A stretch of DNA of 64,000 bases from Prorocentrum cordatum (GCA_963575745.1 CAUYUJ010015309.1:1-64000); one strand, 5' to 3'. Positions 30,161 through 41,412 are shown, counted from the first letter of the stretch. Made by a program: numbers and translations. Notes: generated by a model from the sequence alone, not told the origin.

Positions 30161-32653
30161 ATGGCCGGCGATCCAGGGGGGCACTTCTCCCTTGCTCGGA
30201 TTCTGGAGCATTTGCCTGTGCAGTGCACCGCGGCTTTCTGCGACGTGTTGGCGCACGTCGATGCCACCCTCGCCTTGCCTGTCCTGAAATGCGTCCTGTC
30301 CGAGCAGGGTTATGGACAGGTCGACGACACTGTGCTGGCAAACGTTCTTTGGAAGGTGCAAACATACTTGCCGAGCTTGGTGACCAACCGCTGCCAACCA
30401 GGCAAACTGGCAGCACGTTTGAAGGAAATGCAGGATGCGGCTCCAGATGTTACCCTTGTTCGCATTCCTGCTCGCCAAGGCACGTGCCCGCGCTGCGAGG
30501 GGATCTCCCTCTGCCCGTGCCCGGGCATCGACAAATGCGCCAGCGGCCGAAATTCACCAATTTTGAGAGCCGAAGCCGCCCGCGCGGGAACGCCACCAGA
30601 GAGCAATGTTACCGTCCGGTATAAAATATATTCGTGGACCGCTGGCGTGCAGTACGCAGTGTTTGAAGAGAGCCGGTGCCCGAAGTGCTCGCGTTTCTTC
30701 TTGGGGGGATGGTCCTACAGAAAGAACGTTGGCGAGCGTGGTCAGCCGACGTTCGGTCGCTGCACAGATGTCAAGTTCGTGGGCAGTACGGTTGACGACC
30801 TGTACGTGGTCATCCCCCGGCGGCAGAGTTATTTTGCGGTGGAGACTCATTTCCTGCGTACAGTCACAGACCAATTGGCTTTCAGCGGGGCCACCTTCAC
30901 TTCCATAGTACACGTGTGGGCCCGGCAGCACCGCAGCGCGATCCAGGCCCGGTTGACTGTGGGAGATGATTTGACCCTTGTACATCTCACCCGTGACTGC
31001 CTTGAACTCGCGTGGTTCACGTGGCAGGCCGCGCGTTTGGCCGGCGACGCAGCTAAGGAGCAGACGTGGTCTTTCGAACTGTCGCAATTTGATGCGACGT
31101 TAGTCCAGCTGCAGCCTGCATTCCGCATGGCCAACTTGAGAAGAATAGCTTCTCACGTGGCGTCGTGCCCGCGGTGCCAGCGTTTGCTCCTGGTCATCGG
31201 CGACGGGAAGCGCGGGGCTTGCCGCCACGTCTGCGCCGGCACTGACGGGTCCATCACCTATCCAGACGTGGGCGCCACGCTGTACACGGGGTGCCGGGCA
31301 CACGTCGGCGGTAGGCGCCACCTGTGCCAGACATGTCGACCTTCTGGTAAAGAGCAGACTGGCCTAGTCCCCCAACTCCGGGTCCTACGAGCCGAGCTGG
31401 CGCCGGCCCCGGACGGCGGTTTCGGCTTGGAGACCCGCTACGTCGTCGAATGCAAGACCGTCGCCAGCGACGGGGAGCTCTTCGAATTCTCGCTCCCGCG
31501 TTCCGAAGTGCGGCAGGATCTCCTCGCGCAGTTCGAGGTCGGCAGTCTCCCCCTTCGGAGCGACCCGCGACAGAAGTTGCAGAAGCCGCCCACGTGGAAG
31601 AGCAAATTGCAGAAGACGCTCTGGCATAAGGGTGCCCGCGGTTCCTGCGCCCCGCAGCCGCCGCGGAGCAGCGCCAGCGGCGGGCTCAAGAGGAGCGCGC
31701 CGCCGCGGGTCGCCGCGGGGCGCGGCGCGCGCAAGAGGCGCGCGATGGCGGATGGCCCCCGCGCGCTGGCATCCACTGGGCCCAGGAAGAGCGCGCCGCA
31801 GGGGGCCGCGGGGGCGCGCGGCAAGCGCCAAGGGCAGGCGAAGGCGAAGGCCGCCCCCGCGGGGGCAGCCAAGCCGCGCGGCCGGCGGCGGGGCAGCGCC
31901 GCGGCGCCCGCGCAGGCACTTGGGCGGGCGAAGCGCACGCCTAGCACTGCGGCCGCCGCTCGCCGCGACGCCGTCGGCTCCAATTGGCTCTACGCTGCCC
32001 GCGAGGTGCCGGTCGAGAAAACGCCCTGCGGCATCAGCAAAGAGAACGCGTCCGAGGCGCGGCGAAGGCGCTGCACGGGCGGTATCGTGACCGCCGTTCT
32101 CCAGTGCGGCTATCTGGCCGACTGGCAGGAATTGTGGCCAGGGGAAGGCATCGAGGTGATGTACTTGTTCTTCTTCCGGCTGTTCAAGGATCTTTCAGAG
32201 CTGAAGGCGGCGCTCCAAGTCATAGGATACGACAACGCGCGCCAGTTGCTCGCTTTCGCCTGGGCGAAGAGAGAGCTTCAGAAGCCGTGGTCCCAGGAGT
32301 TCGTGGATAAGGTGAAGATGATCTTGGACGGCTTCCACAAGGGCAACCATGCGTGGTGCCTGAGCAATCTACCAGAGGTGGATCCCGACTCTGAGGATAA
32401 TGCAGTGCTCATGGCGGGCAAGAACACGCAGGCTTGCGAGCTATTGAATTCCTGGATCAACGAGCGCACTGCGCCTGGGCGGGAGATGACTCCAGGCCAC
32501 TTCGGCGTGTACTGGTGGGCTTTGTTCACGGAGCACAACGAGTGGCTGGTCCATCAGGCGGAGTGCAACCGCAGGAGGTACGCCTGCGGCAACATGAAAC
32601 ACGACCCGGACGTCTCTCGGCCAAGCCGACCGACAGAGGGCACGACGGCGTAG
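30161..32653 (+). CDS. KDZ-like transposase with N-terminal zinc clusters, 830 aa
   Basis: Likely DNA transposase of the Kyakuja-Dileera-Zisupton type, acting in the nucleus. ATG 30161 in GCCATGG context is the first ATG of the frame; TAG at 32651-32653. Cys motifs that may bind zinc lie at about 109 (CPRC with later CPC), 173 (CPKC), 336 (CPRC) and 378-392 (C..H..H.CQTC), as in the CxC domains that precede KDZ cores. A basic Ala/Lys/Arg region (about 500-600) includes KPRGRRRG, an AT-hook-like motif. The core shows TGGIVTAVLQCGYLADWQE, GYDNARQLL (Asp 691), DGFHKGNHAWC (Asp 723, His 726, His 730, Cys 733) and ACELLNSW (Glu 760). This order resembles the D..D/H..E arrangement of KDZ transposases. 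The frame is intact over 2.5 kb with no intron. No terminal inverted repeats were recognised around it, so it may be immobile or domesticated. A MULE-type alternative cannot be excluded. Confidence 0.62.
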   Translation: MAGDPGGHFSLARILEHLPVQCTAAFCDVLAHVDATLALPVLKCVLSEQGYGQVDDTVLANVLWKVQTYLPSLVTNRCQPGKLAARLKEMQDAAPDVTLVRIPARQGTCPRCEGISLCPCPGIDKCASGRNSPILRAEAARAGTPPESNVTVRYKIYSWTAGVQYAVFEESRCPKCSRFFLGGWSYRKNVGERGQPTFGRCTDVKFVGSTVDDLYVVIPRRQSYFAVETHFLRTVTDQLAFSGATFTSIVHVWARQHRSAIQARLTVGDDLTLVHLTRDCLELAWFTWQAARLAGDAAKEQTWSFELSQFDATLVQLQPAFRMANLRRIASHVASCPRCQRLLLVIGDGKRGACRHVCAGTDGSITYPDVGATLYTGCRAHVGGRRHLCQTCRPSGKEQTGLVPQLRVLRAELAPAPDGGFGLETRYVVECKTVASDGELFEFSLPRSEVRQDLLAQFEVGSLPLRSDPRQKLQKPPTWKSKLQKTLWHKGARGSCAPQPPRSSASGGLKRSAPPRVAAGRGARKRRAMADGPRALASTGPRKSAPQGAAGARGKRQGQAKAKAAPAGAAKPRGRRRGSAAAPAQALGRAKRTPSTAAAARRDAVGSNWLYAAREVPVEKTPCGISKENASEARRRRCTGGIVTAVLQCGYLADWQELWPGEGIEVMYLFFFRLFKDLSELKAALQVIGYDNARQLLAFAWAKRELQKPWSQEFVDKVKMILDGFHKGNHAWCLSNLPEVDPDSEDNAVLMAGKNTQACELLNSWINERTAPGREMTPGHFGVYWWALFTEHNEWLVHQAECNRRRYACGNMKHDPDVSRPSRPTEGTTA

Positions 32654-32789
32654 ATCGCTCGGGCGGGCCGGCGGCCCAGCCGAGAGACCGGTAATGCGCT
32701 CTGTTCACTCGCGGTACTGGTGCTGTGTACTTGCCAGCAAAACATGCCAGCCAGCGTGGGCCCCTCGCAGCGACTTCTTTCAACCTTTG

Positions 32790-33345
32790 TAGTGAAATGC
32801 ATGCGGTGCAGGCTGAGTGGTGTTAGGTATGTGGGTTGGCTACGCGGTGCCATGTGTGTGGTGCACGCTGTGCGGTGTGAGCAATGAGGTGCACTCTATG
32901 CGGTGCAAGCTGCGTGGTGAAATATGTGATATGTGTTGCGGTCTATGTAGATGGGCTATGCGGTCCACAAGATGAAGTGCACCCCATGCGGTGTAAGCTA
33001 TGAGGTGCAAGCAATGCGGTGCAAACCGTGTGGTGTAAGCTGTACGGGCGCAGCGATGTGGTACAATCTACGTGGTCTGAACTATGCGGTGCGATCTATA
33101 TGGTGCGCACTATGCGACGTAAGGTATGAGGTGCATAAGCTCTGCGGCACAGTGTGTGAGGTGCACACTCAGCGGTGGTCTATGAGCTCTAACCTATGTG
33201 GCGCAAGGTGTGTGGTGCAAGGTATGCGGTGTGCGCTATGTGCTATGTGCTGCGAGCTATATGGATTATGTATGCGGTCCACTCGACGTGGCGCAAGCTA
33301 TCGGCGCAAGCCGGGTGGTGTAAGATGTACTGTGCCATCCATGTA
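32790..33345 (+). repeat. Degenerate TGCGGTGCA minisatellite
   Basis: Units of about 14-16 bp such as 'ctatgcggtgcaagc' and 'tgtgtggtgtaagct' repeat for about 550 bp, right after the KDZ-like gene. A similar motif reappears at 54.25-54.69 kb. Confidence 0.82.
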
Positions 33346-33404
33346 ATAGAATCTACGTGGTGAAAATCATGCGGTTCACCGGCTCGCCAGGGCGCTGGAT
33401 CCGG

Positions 33405-33995
33405 ACCGCCGAGATCGCCGTCTCGCCGGATCGCCAGATCGCCGAGCGTCGGATCGCGAGATCGCCGGCTCACCGGATCGCCGGATCGCCGGATCACCGG
33501 ATCACCGGATCACCGGATCACTGGATCACCGGATCACCGGATCACCGGATCACCGGATCACGGGATCACGGGATCACCGGATCACCGGATCACCGGATAC
33601 CCGGATCACCGGATCACCGGATCACCGGATCACCGGATCACGGGATCACAGGATCACCGGATCACCGGATCACCGGATCACCGGATCGCCGGATCACCGG
33701 TCACCGGATCACCGGATCACCGGATCACCGGATCACCGGATCACCGGATCACCGGATCGCCGGATCGCCGGATCACCGGATCACCGGATCACCGGAGCAC
33801 CGGATCACCGGATCACCAGATCACCGGATCACCGGATCACGGATCACCAGATCACCAGATCACCGGATCACCGGATCACCGGATCACCGGATCACCGGAT
33901 CACCGGATCACCGGATCACCGGATCACCGGATCACCGGATCACCGGATCACCGGATCGCCGGATCACCGGATCACCGGATCACCGGATCACCCGC
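33405..33995 (+). repeat. 8-bp GGATCACC satellite, array 2
   Basis: Same unit and orientation as 12848-13735, with rarer variants (GGATCGCC, GGATCACG, AGATCACC). All + frames are open as ITGSPDHR. Confidence 0.95.
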
Positions 33996-34094
33996 CTTGT
34001 GAAGTTTGTTCTGCGCGGGAACGCGATTCGGAGGACGCGTTGCCGGACTTAGCATGGTGTGGCAACGCCCCAGAGCGGAGGGGGGCTTCTGCAG

Positions 34095-34292
34095 TCCCAA
34101 ACATCAACGAATCGACACCGACTTTGTAATCACTTCCCATGGTTTTTTCGGGTGGGCATTTTCCAGAATTTTGGGCCTAGTTGGAAGGACCGAAAACCAT
34201 GCCATGGCATGGCGCTGGAAGTAATGACGCCACATATGCACGGGCGCACGATTCGGAACGAGCGGAAACGCGGAAATGAGGCCAGCGCCGAA
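34095..34292 (+). repeat. ~200 bp dispersed element flanking the satellite (copy 2)
   Basis: Matches 12600-12803 at about 85% by eye. It holds a perfect 16-bp palindrome CCATGCCATGGCATGG at about 34197-34212. Here the element follows the satellite; in copy 1 it precedes it. Between satellite and element, 'gcgggaacgcgattcgga' (about 34016) repeats part of the element again. Confidence 0.8.
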
Positions 34293-34457
34293 AATGAGGC
34301 CAGCGCTGCAGCGAGAGCAGCATTTTGAACAAAAGCCCAAGCGAAGGCCCAACCCCCGGGATTCCTGTGCAAAAAATCCCGTACGCGGAGGGGGCCGGAC
34401 ATTTCCCGGACGTCACCAGGGGAGAGGGGAGAGTAGTATTCATGTTGTGTAACTGTG

Positions 34458-34515
34458 GAGGAGAAGGAGGAGGAGGAGGAGGAGGAGGAAAAGGAGGAGG
34501 AGGAGGAAGAGCCCC
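34458..34515. repeat. Short (GGA)n tract
   Basis: About 55 bp of GGA/GAA triplets. Confidence 0.9.
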
Positions 34516-34706
34516 AGATCCTGACCCCTAGGCCCCTGGACGCCCTTGGGGAAGCGCGAAATGGGCCAACAGCGTCCAACATCCTCGATATTCCTCGGGG
34601 GGTCGTGGTGAGCAGGCCGGGAATGAGGTCAGCGGTAGGCGGCCCCAGGTGCCCGTGTGTAGCGGAGGCCAGTCGCCTCAGAGGCACGGGCGCAAGGCGA
34701 ACACGC

Positions 34707-34966
34707 CTGGTGCCCCCCACGCGGGGACTGGCAGCTTTCCTCACGCTGTTCTACAAGGACAGCTGGAGCGGCCTCCACCCGAAGTACAACTACCAGCTTC
34801 ACCAGATCCTGATGAACCCGTGCGGCGAGCGCTTGCGGCTGGGGTGGGACGACATCTGCGTGCTGCACTTCTCTGCGGAACTCAAGCCCTCCGGCTTCTG
34901 GCTGAGGGATGGCATCCCCGACTATCCCAAAAGGCTTGTGCTATTCTGCCGACCCAAACGAGCGGG
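34707..34966 (+). pseudogene. Glycogenin-like GT8 glycosyltransferase fragment
   Basis: An open stretch reads GLAAFLTLFYKDSWSGL, HPKYNYQLHQ and DDICVLHFSAELKPSGFWL. GT8 family enzymes (glycogenin and relatives) share this order: a 'D..FLN.FY..W..L...YN' block followed by the HF.G..KPW motif that helps bind the sugar-nucleotide pyrophosphate. Here HFSAELKPSGFW matches HF....KP.. well. The preceding N-terminal half with the DxD motif is not found upstream, so this is one exon or a relic. 'gggtatgtgcgg' at about 34964 could be a GT-type intron donor. Confidence in the family is moderate; in an active gene it is low. Confidence 0.45.
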
Positions 34967-35094
34967 TATGTGCGGCTTCCGATTCCGGGTGTGTTGTGTG
35001 GTGTTTTCCACCGTGCTGCTTGCGTGAAGTTGTTGTCGGTTGGTGTTTTTCTTCCCCCGCGTCGGTCGTGGGATTCCTCGGGGGCCCCTTGGAT

Positions 35095-35213
35095 CTCGAT
35101 GGGGCGGCACCTTGGAGCTTTGCCAAAGCGGAACTCACCCCTTCCAGCCTCTGGCTGCTGGAGGGCATCCCCGACTATGCTCGGCGCCTGGCGTGCACCA
35201 CCCGCCCTTTTTA
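35095..35213 (+). pseudogene. Partial duplicate of the GT8 fragment's C-terminal piece
   Basis: Reads AKAELTPSSLWLLEGIPDYARRL, parallel to SAELKPSGFWLRDGIPDYPKRL about 240 bp upstream. The two differ at many positions, so the duplication is old, or both are remnants of a larger gene with repeated exons. Confidence 0.4.
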
Positions 35214-35220
35214 GCCTTAA

Positions 35221-35372
35221 GTCGGGCGTGCCCCTTTACAGGAGGAATTCTCAAAAATAGTCAAAACAAATCGTGCGGGGACGATGTTTTGAGTATTTTT
35301 GTATATTTGTGGAATACGTTTTGAATATTTTCAAGTTTTCGCCAACGATCCACCTGTGGAGGGGCATGCCCG
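35221..35372. mobile_element. MITE-like element with ~25 bp terminal inverted repeats, copy 1
   Basis: The left end CGGGCGTGCCCCTTTACAGG is complementary to the right end, whose reverse complement reads CGGGCATGCCCCTCCACAGG. The interior is AT-rich, in contrast to the GC-rich flanks, and has no open frame. Length is about 151 bp. A second copy lies at 43090-43243. A clear target-site duplication is not visible. Confidence 0.82.
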
Positions 35373-36835
35373 CCCTAATTGAAGCCCTCGCCAAACGAGC
35401 CGAGCATGGCCCAGCAGAGGCGGAACGCATGCCGGATGGAACCCGTGGCAACAAAACGGCCCCAAGACGGTTCCTATGGGCCCAGAGGAGGCCCTTTGGC
35501 CGCTCCCCCGACGCTTCCCTGCGGCAGCGACAGGCCCGCCATCCCGTGAACAGAGTTTATCTGCTTACCGCATCGGCCTCCCAGTGAGCAGTGCCCGAGA
35601 TGTGTGTCAGATATATTCGGCGGCGGCTCGCGTCGCAGGCCGGGCCGCCGGACTGAGGCTAACGCTGGCAGCTCCGGGCTCAGCTGCCTCGTCCTCTTTC
35701 GCCCCCTCCCTCCCTCCCCCCCCTCTCCGCGTTTTCGCCAAGGGGCTCGCTTGCGCTTGTTAGAATAGTGTGCCAGGTATCTTCGGCGCAAGGGAACATG
35801 CAGACGGGGAGTGAACCCGTTCGGCGGAAGGCGGTGGAATGGGCGGCGGACGCCACCAGGAGCAGAACGGGGCTGACTCCGCCAGCAGAAGCCGGCGGAA
35901 GGCCGGCGAAAGCCAGCAGAAGCAGAAGATGGCCAAATTTGTGGGCCACATGCGCATGGGCGTTGGTCGACATGTCCGCTGAAGTTGCATCATGGTGGGG
36001 ATGCCGCGGCTTGCGTTTCGGGGGACACGCCGCTTTCAGCCAGATCCTTGGCCCCCTGTGGGCCCCAAACCATATTGTTTTCTGGCCTCGCCTTTGCGAT
36101 CGGCGCACATGGACATATGTGGATACATGCGCACGCAAATATACACGTGTTTATGCACAGGCGCATGCGTATACCCGCATTCACACGGCAGGCATGGGAG
36201 ACACATGTTTGGCATGCGCAGCTTTCACGTAGTACACCGAAACACGCATGCCAATTGCTTACATGTGCTGCTTCACCCATCTGCTATGCGCCACTTCACC
36301 TTAGTTGCTCTTTGCTCCGGAACTAGTTCCGTTAACGTGCACGCATCCATTTAATCACGATGCATGCTTCTGGTGCGAAAATATCGATGCCTGAAGCCTG
36401 AACCAACTGCGCATGGGATGTGTGGTTAGTATGTGGTAGGAGTGCCCTCATATTGCTTGCACTGTGTGCTGCGCATGCGCCCATAGAGCACTTCATGTAT
36501 GGGAGCAGTGTATCAATAATGAGCTGGTGATGGCCTCATTATGCGTTATACATTGTTCAACAGCTACGGCCTTGCCGTATTTCAGATTAGGGTGTGGTGG
36601 ACAGCGTGTGTTTCAACATGTTTCTGGTGTTTCGAGCTGTGTGACTCAATGCGCCTACGATGTGTCACACTTGTGTGGTTTCCATGTCCTCATTGCGCCG
36701 CTGGTACCTCATCGTGTCGCATTGGCAGTACTGAGATGCGTTTGGCTGTGCATCAGCTCTGCTTCGATCGAGGTGCGTATGCCTAACAGCTGGGTGTTAG
36801 AGACGGATGCCGCACCTGTGCCCCACTAAATGTTC
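35373..36835. other. Spacer without recognised gene
   Basis: No frame with gene-like composition. A CA/TG-alternating patch (about 36115-36200) is the only simple-sequence feature. The stretch is less GC-rich than the rest of the window. Confidence 0.45.
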
Positions 36836-37039
36836 AACCCCGCGTGCGCCATGCGCTGGTCATGCTCTCATGCTGGGGGGCGGGGGGGTGGGTGTTTAAG
36901 GCCTGGGTTTGGGGTGCCTGGGTCTGGAGGCCCGTGGGTTTGGGGCCCGGGACCCGGGGAGCGCCCGCCCCGGAATTGCCGCCAGAGAACGAAGCCCTCC
37001 GCGGGGGAACGGGCCCTCCCACCAGGGGGACAGAGGGCT

Positions 37040-37110
37040 CCTCCTCCTCCTCCTCCTCCTCCTCCTCCTCCTCCTCCTTTTCCTCCTCCTCCTCCTCGGC
37101 GCCTCCCCCC
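37040..37110. repeat. (CTC)n tract
   Basis: About 70 bp of CTC triplets inside a GC-rich spacer. Confidence 0.92.
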
Positions 37111-37517
37111 TACAGTGGGGGCCCATGCCAAGAATCACCCTGCTTGCCTCTAGGGAACCCTGGGTTTCTTGGGTTTCGATGTGGTTTTGCCACGGGGCGC
37201 GTGACGCTCCCACGCCGAAGATCGATGGACGTCCTGGGGTCTCAGAGTTGGGTTTTTTTGTGGAAGCTTTCTTGTGGCCGGGCCCCCTCCTTAGCCCAGG
37301 GCCCCTCGCCCTTCTCTGCCCGTCCTTCTGTCGCTCGCCGCTCTCCTGTGCAAAAAACCTCTGTTTGGGGCAAGCGCGCCACTTCATGTGGCAGGTCAGA
37401 GCCTGCGCCTCCCGCGTGGCCTGCGCGGAGGGGGAGCGCCGCCAGCTCTGAGGGCCCAGCTAGTGGGTTAATGGGCCCCCGCCCCCCCTCAAAGAGGACA
37501 GACATGGTCCCCGCGGA

Positions 37518-38200
37518 ATGCCAACATTCGTGGACGAACACCTGCGCAAGCATATACTTTTGGAGCTCCGCGCGCATTTCTTGAATCGGCGCCGGGTCCC
37601 CCTGGCGGCGCCTCCGACGCCGCCTTGGTGCGCCCCGCGCGCCAGGGAGGGGGCTTCAGCGCCGATCCAGGAAACGCATAGCTCGGAATGCGTGTGCGTA
37701 TACAGTGTTCCTCCAGAAGAGGAGGGGACAGCCAATCATCTCACACGCCGTTCCACCCCTAGCAAGCGTGGGCTGGCAGACAACCAGTGGTTACGGAAGC
37801 TCTTCGATAACTTTTCTGCAAACAGGGGTGCCTCGGGCGATGGTCTTGAGATCGCTTACCTCCGCGTCGCCGAGGCCGTGAAAGCGTGGATCAGCAATTG
37901 GAAGCAGGCGTGGAAAGGCTTGGTCGACGACATCCCCTCGAGAATTGCTGATAATCGCATTCAGATGTGCCTTCTGTGCCGTAAGAAGTGTGGGCGTGTC
38001 GATGCAGCGCACTGCTTCTTCGATTGCCCACGTGTCCAAGACATTGCGAAGGGGTACACGTCCGTCTGCGCCAAGTACGGGACGGACGCCTCAGACTTCC
38101 TGAAGCTGGTCCCGCAGGGCGCGCTCGTGAAGCCTGCGCTGGCCCACTTCGGTTCCATCTGCCGCCGCCTCCTCCTCTTCCTCCATGGTTGCACTCCGCC
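37518..38200 (+). pseudogene. Retrotransposon C-terminal relic with zf-RVT-like motif
   Basis: The frame from ATG 37518 reads through a helical region (NQWLRKLFDNF.., EAVKAWISNWKQAWKGL) to MCLLCRKKCGRVDAAHCFFDCPRVQDIAKG. The spacing C-x2-C ... H-x3-C resembles the zinc-binding end of non-LTR reverse transcriptases (zf-RVT), which also follows a Trp-rich helical part. The catalytic reverse transcriptase is not present upstream. The frame later runs into CTC repeats and ends at 38279. A cellular gene exon is the alternative. Confidence 0.4.
37568..37680. repeat. ~100 bp dispersed fold-back repeat, copy 1
   Basis: 'cttgaatcggcgcc' ... 'gcgccgatccagg' form inverted ends. The segment matches 42995-43090 (gtctcttggatcggcg, gcgctccagggagaggggg, gcgcggatcc). 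Confidence 0.5.
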
Positions 38201-38262
38201 TCCTCCTCCTCCTCCTCCACCTCCTCCTCGTCCTCCTTCTTCCTCTTCCTCCCTTCTCCTCT
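38172..38262. repeat. (CTC)n tract
   Basis: CTC/CTT triplets at the 3' end of the retroelement relic. Confidence 0.9.
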
Positions 38263-38279
38263 TCGTATCCGTGAAGTAG

Positions 38280-39178
38280 ATGCCGCTGTCGGTGTGGAAG
38301 TCGTTTCTGGGCTCCTGCAGCGGTCCAGTGGTCGCATCATGGTTCGCCCCTGGCTTGCTATCAGGCCGAGGGTCCGTGCAGCCGTCCCCTCGCAGCCGTC
38401 TTTCACGCGATCGCATAGGCCTTTGGTTCAGTGGCACACGGCCTCCATCACACCCGCCACGCGTGTGCTGCCATTTCGAGGGTTCCCCCGCCGTCCCAAG
38501 GCCTTTTTTGTTCTTCTCCCCTCGCCTGCCTGCGCCTCTGCATCCCGTTTCGCAGCTGATGCGCCTTACCGTTTGCTTGACCGCTTGTTGGACCCGGCTC
38601 GCTGCAGACCTCAGACAAGTGCGGCCCCAGACGGTGTCGCTCTTGCCCCTGGAGGGCTTGGTGGTGATGTAAGCTCACTTGTTCTTTGAGGGCAGCGATG
38701 CCGCCCCGACTCCGACCCCAACCCAGCACCAGTGCTGCTCGGTGGTGCCATAGTCGTCAACAGTGACAGTCGGCGGCGAGCCTTGCGGGGAACTGAGAGG
38801 GGGCAGGCCTTCTTGGAAAGCGGCGGGGCCTCTTAGAAGCCCTCGCGCCTTCTGAGAAGCCTCGGAGAAGGCGAACAGGGCCCCTCAGGAGGCGCGAGGG
38901 CCAGCGAGAAGCCCCGCCGCCTTCTGAGAATGGCCTGCCCCTGCCCACCTTTTTTCCCGGGCTCGCCGCCGAGACAGGTGTAGCAGTTGCTGCGACCGAG
39001 TCGGTCGGTGCACCCGAGTCGGTAGGTTCCGGCGAAGTTTCGTGTTTCATGGCGTTTCGCGGGGGCAGATGCGTGGCTCTCTCTCTCTCCCCTCGCGCCT
39101 CTTGCGCTGTGCGGCCAGCGGCTCCGTGCACGAATAATTTGGCAGTGCTGGCGTTGAGGCCGAAATCCTCCAGTCTTC
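38280..39178. other. Spacer
   Basis: No gene recognised. Around 38800-38935 the words 'gccttctgagaa' and 'gcgaggg' recur, a small degenerate repeat. Confidence 0.45.
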
Positions 39179-39312
39179 TCTAGCCTCCTCTCTCCTCCTC
39201 CTCCTCCTCCTCCTCCTCCTCCTCCTCCTCCTCCTCCTCCTCATTCCGCCCCTCCTCCTCCTTCTCCTCCTCCGCTCCCTCTTCCTTCTCGTCCTCCTCC
39301 TCCTCCTCCTTC
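39179..39312. repeat. (CTC)n polypyrimidine tract
   Basis: Pyrimidine on the + strand, facing the purine-rich array that starts 200 bp downstream. Confidence 0.93.
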
Positions 39313-39351
39313 CCTGCATTCTGCACCCACTCTTCCCTCCGCACAACGCAG

Positions 39352-39510
39352 GTGCCGTCTACCGGCGCTTCTGCTTGGACCCCTCGGAAGCGCCCGAGGA
39401 GACCGTGGAGGCGACTGGCGACGGCCACGCCGCCCGCGCGGATGCCCCCCGTCTGGAGCGCGCGGAGATGCAGGAGAAGGCCCTCGCGCGGCTTCGCTTC
39501 GTCGTGGAGG
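39352..39510 (+). other. Possible exon leading into the GGA/GAT array
   Basis: After 'acgcag' the frame reads VYRRFCLDPSEAPEETVEATG..ERAEMQEKALARLRFVVEEEE. This is of mixed composition and not repeat-derived until the Glu run. EALARLRF recurs at the head of later array units. Protein family unknown. Confidence 0.3.
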
Positions 39511-39720
39511 AGGAGGAAGATGGAGGAGGAGGAGGAGGAGGAGGAGGAGGAGAAGGGGGGGAGATGGAGGAGATGGATGGAGAGGGCGATGACGAGGAGC
39601 AAGAGGAGGAGGATGAGGAGGCGGAGGAGGAGGATGACTTGGAGGAGGAGGGGGAGTTGGGGGAGGGAGGAGAATGCGTGATGCGGGTTGTGATGGTGAT
39701 GGTGAATGATGGTGATGATA

Positions 39721-39769
<49 letters not shown>

Positions 39770-41368
39770 CGATGCTGATGATGATGATGATGCTGATGAT
39801 GATGACGACGATACTGACGACGATGATGCAGACGATGATGATGATGATGATGACGATGATGATGATGATGATGATGATGGTGATGGTGATGGCGGTGATG
39901 GCAGTGATGGCGATGGCGATGGGGATGGTGATGATGCTGATGATGACGATGATGACTGTGATTGCGATGGTGATGATGCTGATGATGATGACGACGATAC
40001 TGACGACGATGATGATGACGATGACGATGACGACATTCATGATGCTGATTCTGATGAGTATGATGATGACGATGATGATTATGATGATGAAGATGCTGCT
40101 TATGATGAATGTGCTGCTTATGATGATGATGATGATGATGACGATGCTGATGATGATGATGACGACGAGGATGATCACCATGATGGTGATGGTGGTGCTA
40201 GTGATACTGCTCGGCTGGTGTGATCACCATGATGGTGCTGGTGAGGAGGCCCTCGCGCGGCTTCGCTTCGCCGCGGAGGAGGAGGAGAAGCGGGCGGAGG
40301 AGGATGGAGGAGAAGGAGTGGGGAGGGCGATGACGAGGAGGAGCGAAAAGGGGTGATGAGGAGCGGGTGGAGAAGGAATGACTGGGGAGATGGAGGAGGA
40401 GGGCGATGACGAGGAGCAAGAGGGAAGGAGGAAGAGGAGGAGGAGGAGACGGAGGAGGGGGGTGAGGGAAAGGGGGGAGGAGGAGTGATGCGCGATGCGG
40501 GTTACGATGGTGATGGTGATGTTGATGATGCTGCTGCTGATGATGATGATGCTGCTGCTGATGATGATGATGATGCTGGTGGTGATGGCGGTGATTGCGA
40601 TTGCGATTGTGATGGTGATGCTGATGTTGATGATGATGATCTTTCTGATGATGACGATGCTGATGATGACAATGATGAGTGTGATTGCGATGGTGATGCT
40701 GTTGCTGAGTTTGACGACGATGGCGACGATGATGATGATGCTGACGATGACGACGGTGATGCTGCGGATGTTGATGATGATGATAAATGATGATGATGAC
40801 GATGTTTATGATGATGGTAATAATGATGATGAAGATGATGATGCTGATGATGATGATGATAATGATGATGATGATGATGGAGGTGGAGGAAGAAGAGGAG
40901 GGGGATGGGGGAGAAGGAGGGGTGGAGGAGGAGGGCGATGACGAGGAGCAAGAGGAGGAGGTGGATGCGGAGGAGGAGGAGGAGGAGGAGGAGGAGGAGG
41001 AGGGGGAGGGATGAGAAGGAGTGATGCGTGATGCGGGTTGCGATGGTGATGGTCATGACGATGTTGATGTTTATGGTCGTGATGATGATAATGATGATGA
41101 TGGTGGTGATGGCGGTGATGGTGGCGATGGCGATGGCGATGGTGATGGTGGTGATGGTGGTGGTGGTGATGAAGACGATGCTGATGGTGATGACGACGGT
41201 GACGACGATGATGATTATGCTTGCGATGATGATGATGATGATGATGATGATGAGGACGACGACGATGATGACGATGATAATGACGATGATGATAACGATG
41301 ACGATGGTGACGACGATGATGTTGATGATGATGAAGATGCTGGTGATGATGATGCTGATGATGATGAC

Positions 41369-41412
<44 letters not shown>

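Noticed and set aside
39180-40181. Long frames of poly-Asp, poly-Ser, poly-Ile or poly-His on both strands
   Set aside because: All arise from GAT/GGA/CTC triplet repeats, are open on both strands at once, and have no non-repetitive protein segment apart from the short piece at 39352-39510.
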